From: Tissierellia bacterium
Lineage (GTDB): Bacteria; Bacillota; Clostridia; Tissierellales; Tepidimicrobiaceae
Direction: 5' to 3'
DNA: 33,796 bases
Assembly (NCBI GenBank): GCA_012728725.1
Contig: JAAYEM010000024.1
Coordinates: forward strand, 1 to 33,796
Positions within the stretch are counted from its first letter, which is position 1; the number at the start of each line of letters is the position of its first letter. Positions 1 to 8,213 of the stretch are shown piece by piece. The translations under genes and the position numbers were made by a program. Below the pieces are notes generated by a model. The model saw only the letters and a program-made list of their open reading frames with translations, was not told where the DNA came from and ran no database searches.

Positions 1-1
1 A

Positions 2-37
2 AATGCAAGCAAAAATTTAGTTAAATTAGCCATATAA
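2..37 (+). CDS. tnpB: TnpB RNA-guided nuclease, last 11 codons only (5' truncated by window)
   Basis: Reading from base 2 gives NASKNLVKLAI and then TAA at 35-37. NASxNL is the sequence that follows the third catalytic Asp of the TnpB RuvC domain (usually D-x-N-A-S-x-N), so this is the extreme C-terminus of TnpB. The omega-RNA signature directly downstream supports it. TnpB uses the overlapping 3' RNA as guide for DNA cleavage at the element's donor or target site. Only the C-terminal residues are visible, so activity cannot be assessed. Confidence 0.65.
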   Translation, partial: NASKNLVKLAI

Positions 38-141
38 TTGGCATATTCGGGGATGGAACAGCCCTTTGAGCGTGGGGAATCTGGTAGCAAAAGCTACCTT
101 GACCACGAAGCCACCCACCTCTATAGGTGGTGGTAGTTCAC
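38..141 (+). ncRNA. omega-RNA (TnpB guide RNA scaffold)
   Basis: This stretch follows the tnpB stop codon and holds two clear hairpins: GGTAGC-AAAA-GCTACC at 83-98, and a GC-rich one at 111-134 with arms CCACCCACCT and AGGTGGTGG. It ends in GTAGTTCAC at 133-141. This order matches the 3' scaffold of TnpB-associated omega-RNAs. The guide would be the flanking DNA just past the boundary, from 142 (AAATATGCTCCACAAA). The 5' end of the RNA normally lies inside tnpB, so it is not in view. Confidence 0.7.
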
Positions 142-184
142 AAATATGCTCCACAAAATCCCCCCTCACAATAGATTTTGATTG

Positions 185-215
185 ATGACAAACCCCTTAT
201 GTGATATGTTATAAT
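185..215 (+). promoter_or_regulatory. Putative promoter of the pucR-type regulator gene
   Basis: TATAAT at 210-215 is preceded by TG one base upstream (207-208), giving an extended -10. A -35-like ATGACA lies at 185-190 with a long 19-bp spacer. It is about 100 bases before the start at 316. The site is outside the TnpB element, in host flank. Confidence 0.45.
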
Positions 216-315
216 TAATTATATAATTATATTAAGGAAAGATTAGTGAATAATTGTAAAATAAGATGCCTATTTTGGTATGCAATTGCCTAATATTTTC
301 AAGAGGTGGGAATAT

Positions 316-1914
316 ATGTTGGTAAAGGACCTATTTATTTTAAACAAAGATTTCAGAAAATTTAAACTACTGGCAGGGGAAAAGGGATTAAACAACAGGA
401 TAGAAAATGTGGATATTATGGAAGTGCCCGACGGCATATACTGGGTAAGACCAGGAGATTTTATCATTACTACAGGCTACTCCATTAAAAAGGGGGACAC
501 CTTCCTAGAATACATTGTCAAGACCATGATAAATAGAAAAGTTGCTGCCTTAGGCATTAAGGTAGGAAGGTTCATACAGGAGATACCAAAGGATATACTG
601 GATATTGCCGATAAAAATGATTTTCCCATTATACAAATACCCTCCACTACCAGTTATGCCAGTATAATAAGGCCAATACTTACCAGGTTGGAAAATCAGG
701 ATAGCTATGATTTACACCTGATTAAGGAAGTTAAAAAGGATTTAAAGGATTTAATGGAAAAAGAGGGGGAAATTTCAGATATTATGGACCTAATATCCCA
801 GTATATAGGATGTGAAACCTACTTATATCTAGATAGGGATTTAAATATAAGGAATGAATACAATGATATTCTAGGCCTAAACGCAAAGAGGGTAATAGAG
901 AATAATTTAGCTGAAATATATGCTTCTAAGGGATACATAAGTTTGGAAGAGGGGAATAATAATTATACCATTTTTAAGATAGAGGGGATGGATACCATCC
1001 TAGCCTTTCTCTGCATCATAATGGACAAGGGTAAAAAATTGACTAGAACCGATGAGTATATAATTGAAGAGGTAATCCCCATTATAGCCATTACACTCCT
1101 TTCCTATTCAAACAAGGCCATATTCGATAATATAAATATTAACGATTTTTATTTCAATGTTTTAGAAGGTAGGTACATCAATAATGAATTTAAACTCCAG
1201 GAAGAAGCCTCCTATTTGGATATAGATATTAACAGCTGTAGAATCGTATGGATTCTGGATTTTTCAATTATGGATCCAGATAAGTATAAAGAATTGGAAA
1301 ACAGGGTATTACATATTATGAAGATGGAAAACTGTTCATATTTTTATCAAAAACACAATAAGAGGCTAGTATTTATAATGGAGCTAGATGCACCACCAGA
1401 GGATATAAGGATATTGGAAGGCTTTTTCAAAGGCATACTAATTGAGCTAAAAAGTATATTTGCAGACCAAGTATTTAACATAGGGGTAAGTAAAATATGT
1501 AACAACTTAAAATACCTCAACTATGCCTATGAGGAGGCAGACTTTTCACTAAAGATAGGTAAAAAACTTGATTTTGGTAAAATGCTATTCTTTTATGATG
1601 ATTACATGATATATCACCTCCTCTGTGAAATAGGGGATCACCCAGCCCTGTTAAAAATCTATAGGAATACGGTAAAAAGGTTAATAGACCACGATAATAA
1701 ATACAATTCAGAACTATTACATACTGTAAAGGTATTTATAGATAATGATTTTAATATCAACCAGGCAGCAGAAAAACTATTCATCCATAGGAATACCCTT
1801 TATAAGAGGATAGAAAAAATTAATACAATACTAGATTTTGATATAAATAAATCGGAAAACAGGCTCCTTTTACAGATAGCCCTTAAATTTAATGAGATAT
1901 TGGACAAGCAATAG
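316..1914 (+). CDS. PucR-family transcriptional regulator
   Basis: A 532-residue PucR-type activator. The N-terminal PucR domain (about residues 5-125, with VPDGIYWVRPGDFIITTGY) is followed by a long middle region. The C-terminal helix-turn-helix (about residues 475-525, with INQAAEKLFIHRNTLYKRI) is typical of the PucR/CdaR group. Family members sense a metabolite and switch on nearby catabolic genes, such as purine or amino-acid use. The ATG at 316 is chosen because AGAGGTGGG sits five bases upstream; an in-frame ATG at 280 has no such site. The gene lies just upstream of the peptide transport and hydrolysis cluster in the same direction, so it is the likely local regulator. The inducer is unknown. 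Confidence 0.85.
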   Translation: MLVKDLFILNKDFRKFKLLAGEKGLNNRIENVDIMEVPDGIYWVRPGDFIITTGYSIKKGDTFLEYIVKTMINRKVAALGIKVGRFIQEIPKDILDIADKNDFPIIQIPSTTSYASIIRPILTRLENQDSYDLHLIKEVKKDLKDLMEKEGEISDIMDLISQYIGCETYLYLDRDLNIRNEYNDILGLNAKRVIENNLAEIYASKGYISLEEGNNNYTIFKIEGMDTILAFLCIIMDKGKKLTRTDEYIIEEVIPIIAITLLSYSNKAIFDNININDFYFNVLEGRYINNEFKLQEEASYLDIDINSCRIVWILDFSIMDPDKYKELENRVLHIMKMENCSYFYQKHNKRLVFIMELDAPPEDIRILEGFFKGILIELKSIFADQVFNIGVSKICNNLKYLNYAYEEADFSLKIGKKLDFGKMLFFYDDYMIYHLLCEIGDHPALLKIYRNTVKRLIDHDNKYNSELLHTVKVFIDNDFNINQAAEKLFIHRNTLYKRIEKINTILDFDINKSENRLLLQIALKFNEILDKQ

Positions 1915-1942
1915 ATAAGGATGTGAAAATGAACATCCTTAT
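1915..1942 (+). terminator. Hairpin after the pucR-type gene
   Basis: A 10-bp perfect stem, ATAAGGATGT and ACATCCTTAT, with an 8-base loop starts immediately after the stop codon. No strong T-run follows, so it may be a weak terminator or an RNA-stabilising hairpin. Confidence 0.45.
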
Positions 1943-1970
1943 TAATAGAATTATGTAAAAATTCACACGA

Positions 1971-2005
1971 TTAAAGCTAGTATATATATGTTATACTAGC
2001 TTTAA
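1971..2005. repeat. 14-bp perfect inverted repeat upstream of the OPT gene
   Basis: TTAAAGCTAGTATA at 1971-1984 and its exact complement at 1992-2005 are separated by seven bases. It lies between the regulator and transporter genes, about 200 bases before the transporter start. It could be a terminator for the regulator transcript (CCCTTTATT follows, a poor T-tract) or an operator. The rest of 2006-2190 shows no gene; a TATAAT at about 2132 has no convincing -35. Confidence 0.5.
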
Positions 2006-2207
2006 CCCTTTATTGTGAAAATATACAGTTCTTTATCCAGTTATAATCGAAGTTGTATGCCCTTCAGTTTGGACAAGCCCATTAAGTTTCCCAGAAATTA
2101 TAAGCCATATCTATAATAAAACCCAGGGAGGTGGATATCCTAAAGTAGATAAGTATATTATATAACCATTTTCAGGACTAATAATCTAATTTATGGGGAG
2201 GGTTAAA

Positions 2208-3800
2208 ATGGAAAACAATGTTAAAAAACGACACCCAAGAGCCTTAGACCCGGGAATTTTGATAGTCAATATAATCACTTCGGTACTAGGGGTTATCATC
2301 GGAATGGAATTAATAGTCAGAATAGGTATAAGTACTAATACATCAATAATTGGAGCCCTAGTTGCAATACTTATTTCTTATATTCCTTTAAAGATTTTTC
2401 AGCCCTTTAAAAGTATTTATGCCCAAAATATGATCCAGACTAATATTTCAGGGGCTACTTTTTCTGCAGCCAATAGTATGTTGCTGCCTATAGGTATACC
2501 CTATGTAATAGGTAGGCCTGATCTGGTAACGCCCATGTTGATTGGGGTAATATTAGCAACCATAGTAGACGGTACCCTTATATATAAATGCTTTGATACT
2601 GAAATGTTCCCCGCATCAGATCCTTGGCCGCCAGGAATAGCCACTGCAGAAACCATATTAGCCATCAAGAATAAGGGTAAGGATGCAGTCCTATTACTGG
2701 TAGGAGCCATTGGAGGAGTAATTGGTAAGATGCTTGGCATTCCTACAGACCTATTTGGTGTTTCTTGGATTGGAGATATGTGGGCTTTAGGGGCCTTTGG
2801 AGTAGGTGCCCTCTTTATAGGCATAGTGCCTAAGATGACAAATATAGATTTTCAATCCATTTACCTACCTCACGGGATCATGATTGGTGCAGGCTTGGTT
2901 GCTCTAATCCAAGTAATTGTTGCCTTAACCAAGAAGGAAGAGGAAAGAGGGGGAACCAGTGCTGCTGGAAGATTTACCACCAGCATGGAATCCATGAGAA
3001 AATCTTTAGGTGGAGGCTTTATTGCCTATATAGTAATAGCCATACTTATAGCCCTTATGGGTGGCCTTATGTCAGATATGTCACCTTTAAAACTGATAGT
3101 TTGGATAGTATTTGCCGCCTTTGCAGCCATTGCATCAGAGCTAATAGTAGGTATGGCAGCTATGCACTCAGGTTGGTTCCCAGGCTTTGCTACAGCCTTG
3201 ATATTCCTAATAATAGGTATGCTAATGGGATTCCCACCAATGGCATTAGCTTTATTGGTAGGTTATACAGCTGCAACTGGTCCAGCCTTTGCCGATATGG
3301 GATATGACCTAAAGGCCGGTTGGATCCTAAGGGGAAGGGGAGAAGATCCTGAATTTGAAGTTGAGGGAAGAAAGCAACAATATATAGCAGAAGTTATCTC
3401 CTTTGTTATAGCTGGTATAATGGTGGCACTATTGCACAATAACTATTTCTCCCAAGGCCTATTTGCACCAGTTAACCATACCTATAAGGTTACCATAGAG
3501 GCAGGAGCCAGCCCAGAGGTTGCCAAGTACTTAATAATGTTTGCAATACCAGGGGCCATAATCCAGTTTGTAGGTGGTCCTGCTAAGCAGCTGGGAGTAT
3601 TATTTGCAACAGGATTACTTGTAGGTAATACCTTAACAGGAGTAACAGTACTTGTTGCCTTAGCCATAAGGGGAGTCCTAGTAAGGAGTAAGGGAGAGAC
3701 AGCCCAAACTGTTCTATATGTACTTGGTGCTGGATTTATAACTGGATCTGCACTGTATAGTTTCTTCACATCCACATTACAGCTAGCTAAGAAGAGTTAG
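2208..3800 (+). CDS. OPT-family oligopeptide transporter
   Basis: A 530-residue integral membrane protein made almost entirely of long hydrophobic segments joined by short loops, including a charged loop near residues 240-260 (KKEEERGG). Length and composition, with GPAFADMGYDLKAGW, fit the prokaryotic OPT (oligopeptide transporter) family, which imports short peptides or metal-peptide complexes with protons. The ATG at 2208 is preferred because GGGGAGGG ends five bases before it; the upstream in-frame ATG at 2193 overlaps that ribosome site. It is followed 47 bases later by peptidase-like genes in the same direction, so it is probably the uptake step of this cluster. The substrate cannot be read from sequence. 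Confidence 0.85.
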   Translation: MENNVKKRHPRALDPGILIVNIITSVLGVIIGMELIVRIGISTNTSIIGALVAILISYIPLKIFQPFKSIYAQNMIQTNISGATFSAANSMLLPIGIPYVIGRPDLVTPMLIGVILATIVDGTLIYKCFDTEMFPASDPWPPGIATAETILAIKNKGKDAVLLLVGAIGGVIGKMLGIPTDLFGVSWIGDMWALGAFGVGALFIGIVPKMTNIDFQSIYLPHGIMIGAGLVALIQVIVALTKKEEERGGTSAAGRFTTSMESMRKSLGGGFIAYIVIAILIALMGGLMSDMSPLKLIVWIVFAAFAAIASELIVGMAAMHSGWFPGFATALIFLIIGMLMGFPPMALALLVGYTAATGPAFADMGYDLKAGWILRGRGEDPEFEVEGRKQQYIAEVISFVIAGIMVALLHNNYFSQGLFAPVNHTYKVTIEAGASPEVAKYLIMFAIPGAIIQFVGGPAKQLGVLFATGLLVGNTLTGVTVLVALAIRGVLVRSKGETAQTVLYVLGAGFITGSALYSFFTSTLQLAKKS

Positions 3801-3847
3801 ATAGATTTAATATTTAGACATAAATATTAGCGTAAGGGGGAGATATA

Positions 3848-4912
3848 GTGGAATATCCAATTGGAGTTGAGATGACGGAAAATTATCTGTCCTTTGAAAC
3901 AGCAAAGGCCGCTATGAAACTGGTAAAGGATATTATGCTGGTAAAGGAGGGGGAAAATGTAGTAATAACCGTAGATACTTCCTCGGACATGAGGGTAGCT
4001 GAGGCAGTAGCTGAGGCAGCCTATGCACTGGGAGCAAACCCTGTAATAATCCTTTATCATAGTACTGAAAAGGCCTTCCATGAACCACCAAAGCCTGTAG
4101 CAGAAGCGGTATCAGAAGTGGATGTTTGGATTGAGCTGGCTTACTACTGTGTAATGCATTCACCAGCCTTCCAACGTTCCATAGCCAATGGGGCCAGATA
4201 TACATGCCTAACTGGTATGGACGTAATAATGCTGACCAACACCATAGGAAAGGTTAAATACGATGTATTAGTGGAATTTGGTGAGTATTTGACCCAATTG
4301 ATCCAGGATAGTGATGAAGTCATCATCAAATGCAAGAATGGAAGCAATCTTAAGGCTTATAACAGGGGCAGGAGGGTTAAGCATTCAGGACAGCTGGCAA
4401 CTAGGAAGGGTTATCCTATCATGCTAGGAGGGCAGGTAAGCTGGTGCCCTGTAGAGGAGACCATCAACGGAACCCTGGTATTCGATGCAGCCGTATTCCC
4501 ACCAGCTGAACTGGGCAAATTAAGTGAAAAGATAAAGTTAACCATAAAAGATGGAGTTATAACTGATATTGAAGGTGGCAGGGAAGCTGAGATATTTAAG
4601 AATTGGTTAGAAAGCTTTGACGATCCCAATATGTTTAGACTAGCCCATTATTCCCTAGGCTTTAATCCAGGAGTAACCAAGGCTACAGGGAGAATTGTGG
4701 AAGATGAAAGGATATTTGGCTGTATAGAATTTGGTTTTGGTAGCCAAGGGGAGAGTATAATGGGAGCCTTTTGGGATGCTGCCTCCCATACCGATGGAGT
4801 GGTTTCAAAACCAACCATAATATTAGATGGCAAGGTATTTGAGGAAGATGGAATATACTTAGATGAAAAGGCCAGAGATTTTTGTAGGCGTTTAGGAGTA
4901 CCAGGTTATTAG
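3848..4912 (+). CDS. M29/NicX-like metalloprotein, copy 1 (putative aminopeptidase)
   Basis: A 354-residue protein with the C-terminal layout of the M29 aminopeptidase clan: EE at residues 203-204, H267 in LAHYSLG, EDE at 285-287 and H314/D316 in SHTDG. M29 enzymes are two-metal aminopeptidases. The related NicX-type dioxygenases use a His-His-Asp iron site in a similar fold, so the reaction is not certain; a peptidase is favoured by the transporter and dipeptidase neighbours. The start is GTG at 3848 with AAGGGGGAG a few bases upstream; the paralog begins at the equivalent codon with ATG. A second copy with long identical stretches follows 25 bases after the stop, pointing to tandem duplication. 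Confidence 0.75.
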   Translation: MEYPIGVEMTENYLSFETAKAAMKLVKDIMLVKEGENVVITVDTSSDMRVAEAVAEAAYALGANPVIILYHSTEKAFHEPPKPVAEAVSEVDVWIELAYYCVMHSPAFQRSIANGARYTCLTGMDVIMLTNTIGKVKYDVLVEFGEYLTQLIQDSDEVIIKCKNGSNLKAYNRGRRVKHSGQLATRKGYPIMLGGQVSWCPVEETINGTLVFDAAVFPPAELGKLSEKIKLTIKDGVITDIEGGREAEIFKNWLESFDDPNMFRLAHYSLGFNPGVTKATGRIVEDERIFGCIEFGFGSQGESIMGAFWDAASHTDGVVSKPTIILDGKVFEEDGIYLDEKARDFCRRLGVPGY

Positions 4913-4937
4913 AAATCAGTAAAGAGGGGGTATGATG

Positions 4938-6002
4938 ATGGAATATCCAATTGGAGTGGAAATGACCAAGGATTATCTATCCTATGAATTGAGCAAGGCT
5001 GCTATGAAACTGGTAAGGGATGTAATGTTGGTAAAAGAAGGGGAAAATGTAGTTATAAATGCAGACTCCTCTTCTGATAGAAGGCTTGTAGAGGCAGTTG
5101 CAAAGGCAGTATATACCTTAGATGCCAATCCCGTTGTTCTCTATTATCCTACATCCCCCGTTGCCTATACGGAGCCCATTAAACCCATAGGGAATGCTGT
5201 AGCTTCAGCAGATGTGTGGATAGAATTTGCCTACTCATCCATTATGCTCTCTGAATCCTTCCAAAGGGCTCTAGATAATGGGTGTAGATACATCAATTTA
5301 ACTGGTATGGATGTAATAATGGCTGTAAACTGCATTGGCAGGGTAGACTATATGACCATGGTGGAATTGGGAGAAACCCTTAAGAGGATAATATATGAAG
5401 CCGATGAGGTAATAATTAAGGATAAAAATGGTACCAATCTAAAGGCTTACAATAGGGGGAGAGAGATTAGGCACTCTGGACAGCTGGCTACCCAAAAAGG
5501 TTATCCAATAATGCTGGGAGGCCAAATCAGCTGGTGTCCCATAGAGGAGACCATCAACGGGACCCTGGTATTTGATACGGCGGTATTTCCTCCAGCAGAA
5601 TTAGGTTTAATTTCCAGCAATATAATCCTTACCCTAGAGGAAGGGGTAATCACCAATATTGAAGGGGGCAAGGATGCAGAAGTATTTAAGAACTGGCTAG
5701 AAAGCTTTAACGATCCTAATATGTTTAGGCTAGCCCACTATTCCCTAGGCTTCAATCCTGGTGTAACTAAGGCAACAGGAAGAATTGTGGAGGATGAAAG
5801 GATATTTGGCTGTATGGAATTTGGTATAGGAAGTCAGGGTAAGGCCATAAAGGGTAAATTCTGGACAGCTGCATCCCACACTGATGGGGTTGTATCCAAA
5901 CCCACCATCATACTGGATGGGGAGCCCCTAGAAGAGGATGGAAAATATGTCCATCCAGAAGTAGTTGAATTATGTAAAAAGTTAGGGGTAGCAGGATATT
6001 AA
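4938..6002 (+). CDS. M29/NicX-like metalloprotein, copy 2 (putative aminopeptidase)
   Basis: A tandem paralog of the preceding gene, the same 354-residue length when started at the ATG that aligns with copy 1. ATGs at 4932 and 4935 are also in frame; GAGGGGG at 4924-4930 suits 4938. The putative ligands EE, H267, EDE and HTD are all kept. The central catalytic half is nearly identical to copy 1, while about residues 45-150 differ much more. That pattern suggests the two share chemistry but differ in substrate fit or form a hetero-oligomer. The gene is followed by a terminator-like hairpin before the dipeptidase gene. Confidence 0.75.
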   Translation: MEYPIGVEMTKDYLSYELSKAAMKLVRDVMLVKEGENVVINADSSSDRRLVEAVAKAVYTLDANPVVLYYPTSPVAYTEPIKPIGNAVASADVWIEFAYSSIMLSESFQRALDNGCRYINLTGMDVIMAVNCIGRVDYMTMVELGETLKRIIYEADEVIIKDKNGTNLKAYNRGREIRHSGQLATQKGYPIMLGGQISWCPIEETINGTLVFDTAVFPPAELGLISSNIILTLEEGVITNIEGGKDAEVFKNWLESFNDPNMFRLAHYSLGFNPGVTKATGRIVEDERIFGCMEFGIGSQGKAIKGKFWTAASHTDGVVSKPTIILDGEPLEEDGKYVHPEVVELCKKLGVAGY

Positions 6003-6019
6003 TTTAATAGTCAATAGAG

Positions 6020-6047
6020 ATAGCAAGGGGTATTTACCCTTTGCTAT
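6020..6047 (+). terminator. Intercistronic terminator-like hairpin
   Basis: Arms ATAGCAAGGGGTA and TACCCTTTGCTAT enclose a two-base loop, with one G-T pair, followed by a short T-rich run (TTTT). It sits between the second M29-like gene and pepD, with no new promoter evident behind it. It may therefore cut expression of the distal genes rather than end the operon. Confidence 0.6.
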
Positions 6048-6071
6048 TTTAAATAGAAGGGGAGGCGTGCT

Positions 6072-7523
6072 ATGGCGGATAGATTAAATTCTGAAAAGGT
6101 TTTAGATTATTTTAAGGAAATTTCAAAGATTCCTCGGGAAACTGGCAAGGAAAAAGAGATAAGCGACTTCCTTGTAAACTTTGCCAGGGAGAGGAATCTA
6201 GAGGTAGTACAGGATGAGGTATACAATGTGGTAATAAAGAAGAAATCTACCATAGAGAATTATAATGGCCCAGCAGTTATACTACAGGGCCATATGGACA
6301 TGGTCTATGAAAAGGATCCAGATAGCCATCACAAATATGAGGATGGAATAGAGGTAATAGAAAGGGATGGATACCTATACGGAAATAAGACCACCCTGGG
6401 GGCAGATAATGGAATAGCCCTGGCCTACTTTTTAGCCCTTATGGATAATGATGGGATCAAACATCCTGATTTAGAGATAGTCATCACCACCCAGGAGGAA
6501 GCAGGCTTAGTGGGAGCCCAGAAGCTGGATATGAGTGGTCTAAAGGGGAAATATTTAATCAATCTAGATGCAGAAGAGGAAGGGGTCTTTTTCACCAGCT
6601 GTGCTGGAGGAATAAGGAATTACGTCCACATCCCCACCAATAGGCAGGCAATAAAGGGCTATATACCCCTATCCATTACCATCCATGGACTTAAGGGAGG
6701 CCATTCTGGATTGGAGATAGACCAGGAAAGGGCCAATGCAATAAAACTACTGGGAAGGCTTTTATATGGAATCAATGATGAAGACATATATCTACTATCC
6801 ATAGAGGCTCCTGGAAAGGCCAATGCAATTTCACCAATTTCCAAGGCCACCCTTATGATAAAGGAAAATAAGAGGGAAAAGATTATTTCAAGGATCAGGG
6901 AGCTTGAAAAGGTATTCCAAAATGAATTTAAACTTACAGACAAGATATCCATAGATATAGTCAGTGAAAAGCCGGCAGCAGATATATACAATGTATACAC
7001 CCAGGAGTGTAAGGACAATATAATCAATATTCTAATGCTCATGCCCCATGGGGTAATAAACAAAAGCATGGCCATACCAGGCCTGGTTCAAACCTCAATC
7101 AATATTGGCTCCATTGAAGAAGGGGAGGATAAAATTTCCATACTAAGTTCCATAAGAAGCTCTGTAGCCAGTCAGAAATACAATTTGGTAGATGTGATAA
7201 CCATAATAGCCAATACCTTTGGTGGGGAAGCTGAATTTTTCAACGATTATCCTGAGTGGGAGTATAAGCCGGAATCAAGGCTTAGGGAGCTGGTTAAGGA
7301 GGTATATGAGGAAAACTTCAATAGGCAAGCCAAGATGACTGCCATCCATGCCGGATTGGAATGTGGCTATTTTGCCAATAAATTGAAGGATGTGGACATT
7401 ATCTCCTTGGGTCCAGATACCTTTGAGGTCCATACCACCAAGGAACATGTAAGCATAGAGTCGGTGAAAAATGTCTGGCTGTTCCTGGTAAAACTACTGG
7501 AGAGAATTGGAGAAGAAGGATAA
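6072..7523 (+). CDS. pepD: Aminoacyl-histidine dipeptidase (PepD, M20 family)
   Basis: A 483-residue cytosolic zinc dipeptidase of the PepD (beta-Ala-His dipeptidase) branch of M20. Metal-site motifs are all present: H74/D76 in QGHMDMV, D112 in GADNGIA, the catalytic/ligand pair E142-E143 in TTQEEAG, D166 in NLDAEEEG, and a C-terminal HAGLECGYF. Family members split Xaa-His and a broad range of other dipeptides. Length is normal for PepD. The ATG at 6072 follows GAAGGGGAGGCG. In this cluster it would finish hydrolysis of imported peptides to amino acids. The stop is followed within 15 bases by the racemase-like gene. Confidence 0.9.
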   Translation: MADRLNSEKVLDYFKEISKIPRETGKEKEISDFLVNFARERNLEVVQDEVYNVVIKKKSTIENYNGPAVILQGHMDMVYEKDPDSHHKYEDGIEVIERDGYLYGNKTTLGADNGIALAYFLALMDNDGIKHPDLEIVITTQEEAGLVGAQKLDMSGLKGKYLINLDAEEEGVFFTSCAGGIRNYVHIPTNRQAIKGYIPLSITIHGLKGGHSGLEIDQERANAIKLLGRLLYGINDEDIYLLSIEAPGKANAISPISKATLMIKENKREKIISRIRELEKVFQNEFKLTDKISIDIVSEKPAADIYNVYTQECKDNIINILMLMPHGVINKSMAIPGLVQTSINIGSIEEGEDKISILSSIRSSVASQKYNLVDVITIIANTFGGEAEFFNDYPEWEYKPESRLRELVKEVYEENFNRQAKMTAIHAGLECGYFANKLKDVDIISLGPDTFEVHTTKEHVSIESVKNVWLFLVKLLERIGEEG

Positions 7524-7537
7524 AGGGGGTGGAATGT

Positions 7538-8197
7538 GTGAAAAAGGTTTATAATGTTGGCCTAATTAGGGTGGTTACCCTCACCGATGAAAAATTGCTA
7601 AACCTCCATGGGGACCTAATAGAAAAGTATTACCCCATGCTTAAAGTAACCTCCAAGTGTATCCCTGACCAACCCTATGGAATCCATGATGATGAAACGG
7701 AAGAGGTTGCAGTGCCTAAAATAATAGAATTGGCTAAAGAGTGGAAGGATATAGATGCCCTAATAATCAGCTGTGCAGGGGATCCGGCTGTTAAGGAATT
7801 AAGGGAGATTCTAGACATACCTGTAATAGGGGCTGGAGAAAGCACAGCCCTTCTTGCCAAAAGGTATGGAAGGGTATTTGGAGTTCTAGGGATTACAGAG
7901 GAGGCTCCTAGGGCCTATAGGGAAATATTAGGGGATGACAATATAGTTGGTAGTGCTGATGTTCCAGGAATAGTATCCACCATAGATTTAATGGAGGAGA
8001 CAGGCAGGGAAAAGGTGATCCATAAGGCTTTGGAACTAAAAAAATTGGGAGCTCAGGTAATTCCTCTGGCCTGTACTGGAATGGCCACCATTGGAATAGC
8101 CAAGGAATTGGAGGAGGTTTGCAAAATCCCTGTTATAGACCCGGTTATTGCAGAAGGTTTATTTACCTATTATGAGTGTATAAGGAAGCAATATTGA
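7538..8197 (+). CDS. Aspartate/glutamate/hydantoin racemase family protein
   Basis: A 219-residue protein with the two catalytic cysteines of the cofactor-independent Asp/Glu racemase superfamily: C79 in ISCAGDP and C179 in LACTGMA. The SCAGDP form is closer to hydantoin racemase-type members than to MurI. These enzymes swap the stereo-centre of amino acids or hydantoins by two-base proton transfer. The GTG at 7538 is chosen because GGGGGTGG at 7525-7532 is well spaced; an in-frame GTG at 7529 lies inside that site. Neighbouring DUF917 and DUF1177 genes suggest work on a peptide-derived or cyclic amino-acid compound. The exact substrate is inference. Confidence 0.75.
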   Translation: MKKVYNVGLIRVVTLTDEKLLNLHGDLIEKYYPMLKVTSKCIPDQPYGIHDDETEEVAVPKIIELAKEWKDIDALIISCAGDPAVKELREILDIPVIGAGESTALLAKRYGRVFGVLGITEEAPRAYREILGDDNIVGSADVPGIVSTIDLMEETGREKVIHKALELKKLGAQVIPLACTGMATIGIAKELEEVCKIPVIDPVIAEGLFTYYECIRKQY

Positions 8198-8213
8198 AAG
8201 TGGAGGTGAGAGG

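Larger units (their letters stand above)
1..141 (+). mobile_element. Right end of an IS200/IS605-type TnpB element, cut by the window edge
   Basis: The window opens inside the 3' end of a tnpB gene, followed by a structured tail ending in GGTGGTGGTAGTTCAC at 126-141. This tail (CCACGAAG, GC-rich hairpin, GTAGTTCAC) is what I know from the right ends of clostridial IS605-family TnpB elements. The element boundary is placed at 141/142. The left end and any TnpA gene lie outside the window, so whether the element is complete cannot be judged. Confidence 0.75.

Noticed and set aside
2066-2137. Possible promoter for the OPT gene (TTGGAC near 2078, TATAAT near 2132)
   Set aside because: Spacing between any -35-like and -10-like hexamers is wrong; not listed as a feature.
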